From the NCBI GenBank assembly GCA_030427215.1, contig JAUHXB010000047.1:1-7976 (forward strand): DNA of 7,976 nt, read 5' to 3'. The stretch's first letter is position 1. Every line of letters starts with the position of its first letter. Made by a program: the position numbers and the translations under genes. Positions 1-6,448 of this stretch are shown here, piece after piece. The notes below the pieces were generated by a model, which did no database searches, was not told the origin of the DNA, and was given only the letters and a program-made list of their open reading frames with translations. This DNA is from Alphaproteobacteria bacterium (GTDB lineage Bacteria; Pseudomonadota; Alphaproteobacteria; Micavibrionales; UBA1664).

Positions 1-63
1 GGTATAATCTCTGCCCTTATTATCATAGGCTTCATAATGCTACATTATCAGGGGACAATTTGA
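1..63 (+). CDS. C-terminal end of an upstream hydrophobic protein (partial)
   Basis: Reading from the first base gives 20 sense codons and a TGA stop at 61-63, with the coding start outside the window. The visible residues are strongly hydrophobic (GIISALIIIGFIMLHYQGTI), which suggests the last membrane segment of an integral membrane protein followed by a very short tail. The TGA lies two bases before the ATG of the next gene, the usual arrangement of co-transcribed genes, and the next gene is also a membrane protein. The family cannot be identified from 20 residues. The frame is supported only by its hydrophobicity and the tight junction, so this could still be non-coding. Confidence 0.5.
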   Translation, partial: GIISALIIIGFIMLHYQGTI

Positions 64-65
64 TA

Positions 66-578
66 ATGAGGTTAAAACTATCAATTTTAATCATACTTGT
101 TCTAGGGCTAATTTTTTTACCAACGGCGATTATTATCGTGTTTGGTATGATCCCAACTATTGTTGCCTTTTCAACAGACCGATCCGTAGGGCGTAGCAAA
201 ACAATATGTGTCGGAGCCATGAATTTTGCAGGGTGTTTTCCTTTCTTACTGGAATTTCATACACAGTTTGGACAACAAACGGTTGATAATGCCTTTCGTT
301 TGGTTGGGGACTTTGAAACACTCATTGTGATATATGTTCTTGCGGCTGGTGGTTATGCTATTGATAGAGCCGTAACTGGGATTGCATCCTCTCTTATCAT
401 TCAAAGATCAGAATCTCGACTTAAAAAATTAGAAAAAGAAAAGAATAAACTTATTTCAAAGTGGGGAGAAAAAGTTTCAGGTAAATATAAGTTAGATGAT
501 TACGGATTTCCTATCAATCCAATCCCAACCCCAGTCACACAAGATCAAGAAGAACCAGCAGATAAAAACACACAGTAA
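66..578 (+). CDS. Small membrane protein of unknown function, 170 aa
   Basis: I do not recognise this family. Residues 4-35 form a long hydrophobic stretch, enough for one long or two short membrane segments. Residues 84-112 (around ETLIVIYVLAAGGYAI) form another. A moderately hydrophobic part with two cysteines lies around 48-62. After the last membrane segment comes a highly charged helix (about 114-140, many Lys/Glu, likely coiled coil), then a Pro-rich, acidic tail (150-170). This gives a membrane anchor with a cytosolic or periplasmic tail. The ATG at 66 is preferred. A TTG at 60 in the same frame, overlapping the previous stop, sits closer to the AGGGGA ribosome-binding sequence at 50-55 and could be used instead. 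The gene is probably the second or later one of an operon and ends tail-to-tail with tRNA-Val, 33 bases away. No clear terminator was found after it. Confidence 0.75.
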   Translation: MRLKLSILIILVLGLIFLPTAIIIVFGMIPTIVAFSTDRSVGRSKTICVGAMNFAGCFPFLLEFHTQFGQQTVDNAFRLVGDFETLIVIYVLAAGGYAIDRAVTGIASSLIIQRSESRLKKLEKEKNKLISKWGEKVSGKYKLDDYGFPINPIPTPVTQDQEEPADKNTQ

Positions 579-611
579 ACTAAAGTTACAAAAAGTGTTT
601 TTTAAATATTA

Positions 612-687
612 TGGTGGGTGGTAACGGGTTCGAACCGCTGACCCTCTCGGTGTAAACGAGATGCTCTACCAGCTGAGCTAACCACCC
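612..687 (-). tRNA. tRNA-Val (anticodon UAC)
   Basis: The minus strand folds into a complete 76-nt cloverleaf. The acceptor stem pairs GGGTGGT (681-687) with ACCACCC (616-622), the discriminator is A, and the CCA end is encoded (612-614). The D arm is GCTC..GAGC. The anticodon stem pairs TCTCG with CGAGA around the loop TTTACAC, giving anticodon TAC (654-652), which reads GUA and related valine codons. The T arm has the canonical TTCGAAC loop. The gene follows hupB on the same strand but is separated from it by the hupB terminator. It has its own promoter-like sequence, so it is probably transcribed independently. Confidence 0.97.
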
Positions 688-704
688 ATCAATTAAGATA
701 TAGG

Positions 705-733
705 TTTGTACCCTACTCTATTTTTAAAATCAA
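705..733 (-). promoter_or_regulatory. Candidate sigma-70 promoter for tRNA-Val
   Basis: On the minus strand, TTGATT (733-728) and TACAAA (710-705) are separated by exactly 17 bases. They match the -35 and -10 consensus at four or more positions each. Transcription would start roughly ten bases before the mature tRNA 5' end at 687. The site lies between the hupB terminator and the tRNA, where a separate promoter is needed. Such matches occur by chance in AT-rich DNA. Confidence 0.4.
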
Positions 734-744
734 TCCTTAATTCT

Positions 745-777
745 AAATAAAAAGACGGCCATAAAAATGGCCGCCTT
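745..777 (-). terminator. Intrinsic terminator of hupB
   Basis: On the minus strand an 11-bp stem (arms 777-767 and 762-752, one G-U pair, rich in GGCGGCC) closes a four-base TTTT loop. It runs straight into a T-rich tail (TTTTTATTT). It starts 24 bases after the hupB stop codon. On the plus strand the stem is not followed by a T run, so it acts in one direction only. Confidence 0.88.
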
Positions 778-800
778 ATATAGATTCTAAAATCCTATTA

Positions 801-1079
801 TTACTTATTGTTAACAGCGTCTTTAAGAGCCTTACCAGCAACAAATTTAGCTTGCTTAGAAGCAGCAATTTTAATGGCTTCTCCTGTGCGTGGGTTACGA
901 CCTGTTGTCGCGGCGCGGTTAGATACTTTAAATGTACCAAAACCAATTAATTTAACTTCATCACCTTTTTTCAAGGCTGTAGTCACCGCCGTAATAGTTG
1001 CATTTAGTGCATCTTCAGCTTTTGCTTTTGAAAGGTCAGCTGTTTTTGCAATTGTTTCGATTAATTCACTTTTATTCAT
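801..1079 (-). CDS. hupB: DNA-binding protein HU (beta-type), 92 aa
   Basis: Small histone-like protein that binds and bends DNA without strong sequence preference as a dimer, compacting the nucleoid and assisting replication, repair and regulation. The 92-aa length is typical. The N-terminal helix pair (residues 1-40, beginning [18 protein letters not shown]) leads into the GFGTF turn (46-50). The DNA-binding arm carries the family signature RNPRTGE (61-67), with the intercalating Pro63. The start at 1079 is chosen because it matches the conserved HU N-terminus and has AGGGG seven bases upstream; an in-frame ATG at 1115 would add 12 residues foreign to the family. The gene follows lon after 113 bases, as in many proteobacteria. 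HU is a known Lon substrate in E. coli, but here that link is only contextual. Confidence 0.97.
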   Translation of the reverse strand: MNKSELIETIAKTADLSKAKAEDALNATITAVTTALKKGDEVKLIGFGTFKVSNRAATTGRNPRTGEAIKIAASKQAKFVAGKALKDAVNNK

Positions 1080-1124
1080 AGTAATACCCCTAAGGTTTGG
1101 TTGGTTAATAAACAAAAATTTATC

Positions 1125-1151
1125 TCAAACCATTAGTTGATAACGGTTTGA
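1125..1151. repeat. Operator-like inverted repeat upstream of hupB
   Basis: TCAAACC (1125-1131) and GGTTTGA (1145-1151) form a perfect 7-bp inverted repeat with a 13-base centre. It lies about 45 bases upstream of the hupB start codon. A further GGTTTG copy occurs at 1094-1099, near the ribosome-binding site. The position and symmetry suit a dimeric regulator, but the binding protein is unknown and chance cannot be excluded. I found no convincing sigma-70 promoter pair in this 113-base gap. Confidence 0.3.
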
Positions 1152-1167
1152 AACAATTTACATGACT

Positions 1168-1200
1168 ATCATTGACCTTATTAAAGGGCGTGTCAATGAT
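1168..1200 (-). repeat. Perfect 9-bp hairpin spanning the lon stop codon
   Basis: ATCATTGAC (1168-1176 on the plus strand) and GTCAATGAT (1192-1200) are perfect inverted copies around a 15-base loop. In the lon transcript the left arm contains the TGA stop (1195-1193). No T run follows, so it is not a canonical intrinsic terminator. It could stabilise the 3' end of the lon mRNA or be a protein-binding dyad. Confidence 0.4.
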
Positions 1201-3601
1201 GAATCACAGAAGAATCCTTGTTTTCCGCCATTTTTTTGCCAGTATCAGCGATATCTAATTGATTTTCATCGGGAATTGCCTCAGGAATTGTTATCAAAGC
1301 ATTGAGCAAAACTTCGGAAATATTGGATACAGGGGTTATTTTTATGGCCTTTTTCACATTATCTGGGATGTCTGCGAGGTCTTTTTCATTTTCTTCAGGA
1401 ATCAAAACGGTCTTAATTCCACCACGCATTGCCGCCAGTAATTTTTCTTTCAAACCGCCAATGGCTGTCACATGTCCACGTAAATTAATTTCGCCAGTCA
1501 TTGCAACATCACGTCGAACATCAATATCAGTAAGCGATGAAATAATCGCCGTGACCATGGCCGCGCCTGCCGATGGGCCATCCTTTGGCACAGCGCCCTC
1601 CGGCACATGGACATGGATTGATTTATCCTTTAATTCGCCATAATCAATGCCAAACTCCCCCGCCCTCGATTTAATTAGCATTTCTGCAACAGTGATTGAT
1701 TCCTTCATGACATCTTTTAGGTTTCCGGTTGTAGACACTTTTCCGTCTTTACCGGGCATAGTCACGGCCTCAATCGATAATAAATCTCCACCTGTTTCGG
1801 TATAAGCCAAACCAGTGACAACACCGACACGATCTTGCGTATCCACCTCGCCATAACGATGTTTTTTAACACCGGCATATTTTTCCAAAGATTTTGGCGT
1901 GATAGATATACGCTTTTTACCTTTCATTAAAACATCTTTGATGGCTTTACGACAGAGATTCGCAATTTCGCGTTCTAGGTTACGCACTCCAGCCTCACGC
2001 GTGTAATAACGGATAACATCACGAATAGCGGTATCAGTAATCTTAAACTCATCTTTCTTAAGTCCAGCCGCCTTCATCTGCTTGCTCAATAAATGACGTT
2101 TCACGATTTCTAACTTTTCATCTTCGGTATAGCCAGAAATGCGAATGACCTCCATTCTATCCAATAATGGTTGTGGCATATTAAGGGAATTAGCGGTGCA
2201 AACAAACATGACATCTGATAAGTCATAATCAAGTTCCATAAAATGGTCATTAAAAGTATTATTTTGCTCTGGGTCCAAAACTTCTAATAAAGCTGACGAT
2301 GGGTCCCCACGCATATCCTGCCCCATTTTATCAATTTCATCCAAAAGGAACATTGGGTTAACAACTTCGGCCTTTTTCATGCCCTGAATGATTTTACCAG
2401 GCATAGACCCAATATAGGTACGACGATGGCCCCGGATTTCGCTTTCATCCCGAACACCACCAAGAGACATGCGAACATATTTACGATTTGTGCATCGGGC
2501 AATGGATTGCCCTAATGATGTCTTACCAACACCAGGAGGCCCTACAAGGCATAGAATCGGCCCTTTAACCTTATTCGTTCGTTGTTGAACGGCCAAGTAT
2601 TCCAAAATGCGTTCTTTTACTTTATCCAAACCATAATGATCCTGATCAAGAATTTTCTTAGCCTTGTGTATATCCTTGTGTACTCGCGATTTCTTGCCCC
2701 ATGGCACATTCAAAATCCAATCGAGGTAGTTTCTGCTGACCGTCGATTCTGCAGACATTGGCGGCATTTGCTTTAGTTTCTTTAATTCTTTATCCGCTTT
2801 TTTCTTGGCTTCTTTTGAGAGTTTAGTTTCATTAATTTTTTCGGCCAACTCACTCAATTCATCAACTGGCTCGCCATCTTCGGTTTCATGCAGTTCTTTT
2901 TGGATCGCCTTCATTTGCTCATTCAAATAATAATCACGTTGTGATTTTTCCATTTGTTTTTTAACACGTGTACGAATTTTCTTTTCAACCTTCAAATTAC
3001 CGATTTCATCTTCCATCACTTTAAACAAGGCCTCAAGGCGGTGTTTGATATCTGTGATTTCTAACAATTCTTGTTTTTTTGATAATTTTAAGGGTAAATG
3101 TGATGCAATTGAATCTGCAATCAGGTCAGGTGATTGCAATTGATTTAACGATGCCAGTGCGTCAGCAGGTAATTTTTTATTGACCTTGATATAATCTTCA
3201 AACTGTTGGCAAACCGTATTGGCAAGAGGAAGAATATCATCTTTATTGTCTGGGATAGAAATTATTTCCGCTTCTGCAGATAAATAATTATTATCATCAA
3301 CAAATTTATTCACTTTTGCGCGTTGTTGCCCCTCAACCAAAACCTTAACCGTTCCATCGGGTAGCTTTAAAATTTGTAAAATTGTTCCGATTGTTCCTAA
3401 ATTGTATAAGTCATCAATTTCTGGATCATCTTCAATAGCTTCTTTTTGAGCTAATAATAATATTTCCTTATCTTCTTGCATGACGGCATCCAACGCCTTA
3501 ACCGACTTTTGACGGCCTACAAACAATGGAACGATCATGTTGGGAAACACGACAATGTCTCTTAAAGGCAGAACAGGCAATTTTACTGTGGTCTGTGTCA
3601 T
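1193..3601 (-). CDS. lon: ATP-dependent protease Lon, 802 aa
   Basis: Cytosolic AAA+ serine protease that unfolds and degrades misfolded proteins and selected regulators as a hexamer. The family architecture is complete. The N-terminal substrate-binding domain begins at VLPLRDIVVFPNMIVPLFVG (10-29), followed by a long charged helical linker (about 190-275). The AAA+ module has Walker A GPPGVGKT (354-361), Walker B MFLLDEID (417-424) and an arginine at LLDR (482). The C-terminal protease domain carries the Ser-Lys dyad: Ser677 in PKDGPSAG and Lys720 in GGLKEK. The length is normal for alphaproteobacteria, and the last 30 residues are a polar tail. The ATG at 3601 precedes the conserved N-terminus and has only a weak purine-rich ribosome-binding site. 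The gene lies 126 bases after clpP; clpX, which usually separates the two, is missing. A heat-shock-like promoter lies upstream, so lon may be transcribed on its own as well as from clpP. Confidence 0.98.
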   Translation of the reverse strand: MTQTTVKLPVLPLRDIVVFPNMIVPLFVGRQKSVKALDAVMQEDKEILLLAQKEAIEDDPEIDDLYNLGTIGTILQILKLPDGTVKVLVEGQQRAKVNKFVDDNNYLSAEAEIISIPDNKDDILPLANTVCQQFEDYIKVNKKLPADALASLNQLQSPDLIADSIASHLPLKLSKKQELLEITDIKHRLEALFKVMEDEIGNLKVEKKIRTRVKKQMEKSQRDYYLNEQMKAIQKELHETEDGEPVDELSELAEKINETKLSKEAKKKADKELKKLKQMPPMSAESTVSRNYLDWILNVPWGKKSRVHKDIHKAKKILDQDHYGLDKVKERILEYLAVQQRTNKVKGPILCLVGPPGVGKTSLGQSIARCTNRKYVRMSLGGVRDESEIRGHRRTYIGSMPGKIIQGMKKAEVVNPMFLLDEIDKMGQDMRGDPSSALLEVLDPEQNNTFNDHFMELDYDLSDVMFVCTANSLNMPQPLLDRMEVIRISGYTEDEKLEIVKRHLLSKQMKAAGLKKDEFKITDTAIRDVIRYYTREAGVRNLEREIANLCRKAIKDVLMKGKKRISITPKSLEKYAGVKKHRYGEVDTQDRVGVVTGLAYTETGGDLLSIEAVTMPGKDGKVSTTGNLKDVMKESITVAEMLIKSRAGEFGIDYGELKDKSIHVHVPEGAVPKDGPSAGAAMVTAIISSLTDIDVRRDVAMTGEINLRGHVTAIGGLKEKLLAAMRGGIKTVLIPEENEKDLADIPDNVKKAIKITPVSNISEVLLNALITIPEAIPDENQLDIADTGKKMAENKDSSVIHH

Positions 3602-3648
3602 AATAAATCTTTCGTTTTATCTTTATTGATCAAAACATATAGCAAGGT

Positions 3649-3671
3649 AACACCCTATTCATAGGCATGTT
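3649..3671 (-). other. Hairpin in the lon 5' leader
   Basis: On the minus strand AACAT-G-CCTA and TAGG-GTGTT pair to give nine base pairs with one bulged G and a TGAA tetraloop. If transcription starts from the candidate promoter at 3689-3717, this hairpin lies near the very 5' end of the lon mRNA, about 48 bases before the start codon. It does not cover the ribosome-binding site and has no T tail. A role in mRNA stability is possible but unproven. Confidence 0.3.
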
Positions 3672-3688
3672 ATCTTAATCTATCGTTA

Positions 3689-3717
3689 AAATGGTATAAC
3701 ATACCCCCATAATCAAG
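3689..3717 (-). promoter_or_regulatory. Candidate heat-shock (sigma-32-type) promoter of lon
   Basis: The minus strand shows CTTGATT (3717-3711), then 14 bases, then TACCATTT (3696-3689). This resembles the sigma-32 consensus CTTGAAA / CCCCATNT: five of seven in the -35 region and six of eight in the -10 region. The distance from CTTG to CCAT is 23 bases, slightly longer than in E. coli groE and dnaK. The start would fall around 3682, about 80 bases before the lon ATG. A 5-bp inverted repeat (ACCCC/GGGGT, 3703-3721) overlaps the -35 element. lon is a classic heat-shock gene, which supports the call. Confidence 0.4.
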
Positions 3718-3727
3718 GGGTGGATCG

Positions 3728-4375
3728 TTATTTTTTATCGTCTTCTTTTGGTTTTGGAATATCTTCGCGCGTGGCAACTACATGATCAATCAGGCCGAAC
3801 TTCTGAGCTTCTGATGCAGACATAAATGTATCACGCTCCATTACCTTTTCAATATCAGTTAATTTCTGACCTGTATGATGAACGTAAATATCATTCAATT
3901 TTTTACGAAGTCCTAAAATCTCGCGTGCCTGAATCTCAATATCTGTCGCTTGGCCTTGTGCCCCACCGGATGGTTGGTGAACCATTACACGAGAATTAGG
4001 CAATGAAAAACGCATACCCGGCTCCCCCGCTGTTAACAACAATGATCCCGCGGATGCCGCCTGCCCTACACATACGGTGGACACCTTTGATTTGATATAT
4101 TGCATTGTGTCATACATTGCGAAGGCCGATGTCACAACACCGCCGGGTGAATTGATATAAAAAGAAATTTCCTTGTTCGGATTTTCGGATTCTAAAAATA
4201 ATAATTGTGCACAAATTAACGAAGACACAACATCATTCACCCCACCGGTAAGGAAGATTATGCGTTCCTTCAATAACCGAGAATAAATGTCAAAAGATCG
4301 CTCTCCGCGGGCGGTTTGTTCAATCACCATGGGAACAAGTGAGCTGTTATAAAATTCTATCGGATCTCTATCCAT
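3728..4375 (-). CDS. clpP: ATP-dependent Clp protease proteolytic subunit ClpP, 215 aa
   Basis: Serine peptidase that forms a double seven-membered ring in the cytosol and degrades proteins fed to it by ClpX or ClpA. The catalytic triad is intact: Ser108 in GQAASAG, His133 in MVHQPSGG and Asp182 in ERD, with the same Ser-His and His-Asp spacing as E. coli ClpP. The oxyanion-side INSPGG motif (75-80) and the FMSASEA region (184-190) are also present. The 215-aa length is standard, and a short N-terminal segment before the body may be removed by self-processing. The ATG at 4375 has AAGGAA a few bases upstream. The gene is first of the clpP-lon-hupB block, and no ClpX gene follows it, so the unfoldase partner must be encoded elsewhere. 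A sigma-32-like promoter lies in front. Confidence 0.98.
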   Translation of the reverse strand: MDRDPIEFYNSSLVPMVIEQTARGERSFDIYSRLLKERIIFLTGGVNDVVSSLICAQLLFLESENPNKEISFYINSPGGVVTSAFAMYDTMQYIKSKVSTVCVGQAASAGSLLLTAGEPGMRFSLPNSRVMVHQPSGGAQGQATDIEIQAREILGLRKKLNDIYVHHTGQKLTDIEKVMERDTFMSASEAQKFGLIDHVVATREDIPKPKEDDKK

Positions 4376-4418
4376 TTTCGTTTCCTTACTTAAAAATTAT
4401 TCTATCAATGACTTCAGG

Positions 4419-4445
4419 ATATGGCTTTCACATCATGATGGCAAG
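4419..4445 (-). promoter_or_regulatory. Candidate heat-shock (sigma-32-type) promoter of clpP
   Basis: The minus strand shows CTTGCCA (4445-4439), 12 bases, then AGCCATAT (4426-4419). CTTG and CCATAT match the sigma-32 consensus, and their 21-base start-to-start spacing equals that of the E. coli groE promoter. Transcription would begin around 4412 and leave a leader of about 37 bases before the clpP ATG. The similar motif before lon strengthens both calls. Confidence 0.42.
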
Positions 4446-4450
4446 ACGCA

Positions 4451-4476
4451 TGATTGAGAAAAAACAGACTCAATTA
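4451..4476. repeat. Inverted repeat between the divergent clpP and exported-protein promoters
   Basis: TGATTGAG (4451-4458) and CTCAATTA (4469-4476) form an 8-bp inverted repeat with one G-T pair, around a 10-base A-rich centre. It fits exactly between the -35 element of the clpP promoter candidate (ending at 4445) and that of the divergent gene (starting at 4477). This is where an operator could affect both genes. Confidence 0.28.
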
Positions 4477-4505
4477 TTGACGTAACTTTTTTTGTGTGCT
4501 ATTTA
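4477..4505 (+). promoter_or_regulatory. Candidate sigma-70 promoter of the exported-protein gene
   Basis: TTGACG (4477-4482) is a near-perfect -35 element. It is followed after 17 bases by TATTTA (4500-4505), a poorer -10 element preceded by TGC, as in extended -10 promoters. The start would be near 4512, about 25 bases before the ATG, leaving room for the ribosome-binding site AAGGA. Confidence 0.4.
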
Positions 4506-4536
4506 CATACGCATAACTAGAAAAAAGGATTTAAAA

Positions 4537-4980
4537 ATGAAACAAATTATTGCAGCAGCGGCAGCAGCATTATCATTAGCGGCAGGATCATCACAAGCCG
4601 AAGAAACAGACAACAATTTTAACGATTCAATGCATTGTACAGATAATACCTTAGGTGGGTTTTCAATGTACCATGATGCCTATGGCGAACAAGCAGTTAT
4701 TCAGGTTTCTGGACAAGTCGATGTATTTTCAAATGTATCAACATTTTCATTTGATGGAGCAGGTGAAAGAAGTCGCTTAAATAGTGGTGACACTCGTATT
4801 TCAAAATACCCTCATGTCCTGACAGTTTCAGAAGATTTTATTCAGGCCGTAGAAATCAACGAAGGTGGCTCAACAACTTTTACGGCAGACTACTCTAAGG
4901 AAGAATGCTCTATTGCCAAAAATAATGGCGATGACAAACGCGTCGTAAGAATGAGAATGAGGAAAGGTCCAGGCGAATAA
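4537..4980 (+). CDS. Small exported protein of unknown function, 147 aa
   Basis: I do not recognise the family. The N-terminus is a clear Sec signal peptide: MKQ, an Ala/Leu-rich core, then SSQA before the predicted cut after Ala21. The product would be a soluble periplasmic or secreted protein of about 126 residues. The mature part has exactly two cysteines (34 and 124), far apart and well placed for a disulfide joining its ends. It is rich in Ser/Thr and short hydrophobic-polar alternations (VIQVSGQVDVF, 55-65), suggesting beta structure. The C-terminus is basic (KRVVRMRMRK, 134-143). The ATG at 4537 is chosen because AAGGA lies seven bases upstream and the signal peptide starts there; an earlier in-frame ATG (4492) lies between the promoter elements. 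The gene stands alone, with its own promoter and terminator. Confidence 0.85.
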   Translation: MKQIIAAAAAALSLAAGSSQAEETDNNFNDSMHCTDNTLGGFSMYHDAYGEQAVIQVSGQVDVFSNVSTFSFDGAGERSRLNSGDTRISKYPHVLTVSEDFIQAVEINEGGSTTFTADYSKEECSIAKNNGDDKRVVRMRMRKGPGE

Positions 4981-5035
4981 ATTATCGTCTTTGAACTCTT
5001 AAATTAAAGTGATCTTCTATGAATTAAATCATTAA

Positions 5036-5063
5036 AATCTCCGATCAAGTCGGGGATTTTTTT
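5036..5063 (+). terminator. Bidirectional intrinsic terminator between the exported-protein gene and trmFO
   Basis: AATCTCCGA (5036-5044) and TCGGGGATT (5050-5058) pair over nine positions (one G-U) around a five-base TCAAG loop. A run of seven T follows on the plus strand (5057-5063), ending transcription from 4537-4980. On the minus strand the same hairpin is followed by TTTTAATG, and it begins about 17 bases after the trmFO stop codon, so it probably also ends the trmFO operon. Confidence 0.85.
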
Positions 5064-5074
5064 ATTGATATTTT

Positions 5075-6448
5075 TTAAGCCGCTTTTTGATGGTTTTGTG
5101 AATCTAACCATTCGGTCATACTGTCCAGTGCCCGCGCAGCCATGGCCTTTTTCTTTTCAATGCCTTTAACACGTTTTCCGCGTTCGTTGCGGACATCCAT
5201 TGTTGGCATTAGGCCGAAATTGATATTCATCGGTTGGAATGTTTCCGCGTTTGCTTCGCCCGTGATATGCGCCAATAATGATCCGACGGCACTGTTTCGT
5301 GGGGGCATTGCTGGGGCAGTGCCTAAACGTTCACTTGCGGCAAACCTGCCGACCATTAGCCCGATGGATGCGCTTTCGACATAGCCTTCGCACCCTGTAA
5401 TTTGTCCAGCAAATCGAACGGAGGGGCGAGATTTTAAACCCAATGTTTCATTTAATAATTTAGGAGAATTGATAAATGTATTGCGGTGAATACCACCTAA
5501 CCTTGCGAATTCGGCATTTTCCAATCCAGGGATTGTGCGAAACACTTCAACCTGAGCGCCATATTTCATCTTTGTTTGAAAGCCAACAATGTTAAATAAT
5601 GTGCCTTGTTTGTTATCTTGGCGGAGTTGAACGACGGCATAGACCTGCTCGTCACTGTGTGGGTTTGTTAATCCAACGGGTTTCATCGGGCCAAATGATA
5701 ATGTTTGTGGGCCTCGTTCCGCCATAACCTCAATGGGCATGCATCCTTCGAAATAGGGTGTATTTTTTTCCCATTCTTTAAATTCCATTTTTTCCGCGGC
5801 GATCAACGCATCAATAAAGGCGTAATATTGATCTTTTGTCATAGGACAGTTGATGTAATCCTTGCCATTTCCATGCGCCGTCACTTTGTCATAGCGGGAT
5901 TGCATCCATGCCTTTGACATGTCGATGGATTCAAAATGAACGATGGGGGCAAGCGCATCAAAAAATGCCAGCTCATCCTCACCCGTTTGTGCCTTAATCC
6001 AATCGGCAAGTGGGTCAGACGTTAATGGACCGGTGGCAATAATCACTTGATCCCAATCATCAGGAATATCGGTAACTTCGGCGCGGTCAATGGTAATGAG
6101 TGGGTGATTATTTAACTGTTCTGTAATGTCCGCAGAAAAATTGTCACGATCAACCGCCAGCGCACCACCCGCGGGCAGTGCATGTTTATCACCTGTTTTA
6201 AGAATAATCGAATCCATCATCCGCATTTCTTGGTGTAACACACCCACCGCATTGGCGGTGTGATCATCGGATCGGAATGAATTTGAACACACCAATTCCG
6301 CCAAACCATCGGTTTTATGCGCATCGGTTTTCCGCACAGGGCGCATTTCGTGAAGGATAACGGGAACGCCCATTTGCGCCGCCTGCCACGCAGCCTCTGA
6401 CCCCGCCATGCCACCGCCGATAATGTGAATTGGTTTGATATCTGTCAT
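5075..6448 (-). CDS. trmFO: Folate- and FAD-dependent tRNA (uracil-54-C5)-methyltransferase TrmFO, 457 aa
   Basis: Makes 5-methyluridine at position 54 of the tRNA T loop, taking the carbon from 5,10-methylenetetrahydrofolate and reducing power through FAD, unlike the SAM-dependent TrmA. The N-terminal dinucleotide-binding motif is [13 protein letters not shown] (8-20). The family signature [11 protein letters not shown] (52-62) contains Cys54, and the second conserved cysteine is Cys236 in FEGCMPIE; these match the two functional cysteines of Bacillus TrmFO (C53 and C226). The C-terminal FAD-contact segment [16 protein letters not shown] lies at 347-362. Length is normal. Its ATG overlaps the stop of the previous gene as ATGA (6445-6448), and no ribosome-binding sequence precedes it, so translation is probably coupled. 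It is the last gene of a three-gene operon. Confidence 0.96.
   Translation of the reverse strand: MTDIKPIHIIGGGMAGSEAAWQAAQMGVPVILHEMRPVRKTDAHKTDGLAELVCSNSFRSDDHTANAVGVLHQEMRMMDSIILKTGDKHALPAGGALAVDRDNFSADITEQLNNHPLITIDRAEVTDIPDDWDQVIIATGPLTSDPLADWIKAQTGEDELAFFDALAPIVHFESIDMSKAWMQSRYDKVTAHGNGKDYINCPMTKDQYYAFIDALIAAEKMEFKEWEKNTPYFEGCMPIEVMAERGPQTLSFGPMKPVGLTNPHSDEQVYAVVQLRQDNKQGTLFNIVGFQTKMKYGAQVEVFRTIPGLENAEFARLGGIHRNTFINSPKLLNETLGLKSRPSVRFAGQITGCEGYVESASIGLMVGRFAASERLGTAPAMPPRNSAVGSLLAHITGEANAETFQPMNINFGLMPTMDVRNERGKRVKGIEKKKAMAARALDSMTEWLDSQNHQKAA

Noticed and set aside
579..611. Terminator between the plus-strand membrane gene and tRNA-Val
   Set aside because: T runs and short A/T-only complementarities are present, but no stem of useful strength could be drawn on either strand.
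1080..1115. Longer hupB start at 1115 adding 12 residues
   Set aside because: The added residues are not part of any HU protein, and the AGGGG ribosome-binding site clearly serves the ATG at 1079.
808..1140. Open frame on the plus strand opposite hupB
   Set aside because: It lies fully antisense to hupB, has no ribosome-binding site and its protein resembles nothing. It is a shadow of the hupB codons.
1131..1146. DnaA box-like sequence (minus-strand TTATCAACT) near hupB
   Set aside because: It departs from TTATNCACA at the most conserved positions and is a single copy.
4492..4536. Upstream in-frame start for the exported protein
   Set aside because: It falls between the predicted -35 and -10 elements, has no ribosome-binding site and would put a charged extension before the signal peptide.
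6217..6414. Second minus-strand open frame inside trmFO
   Set aside because: It is in another frame of the conserved TrmFO N-terminal region, with no ribosome-binding site or recognisable product.
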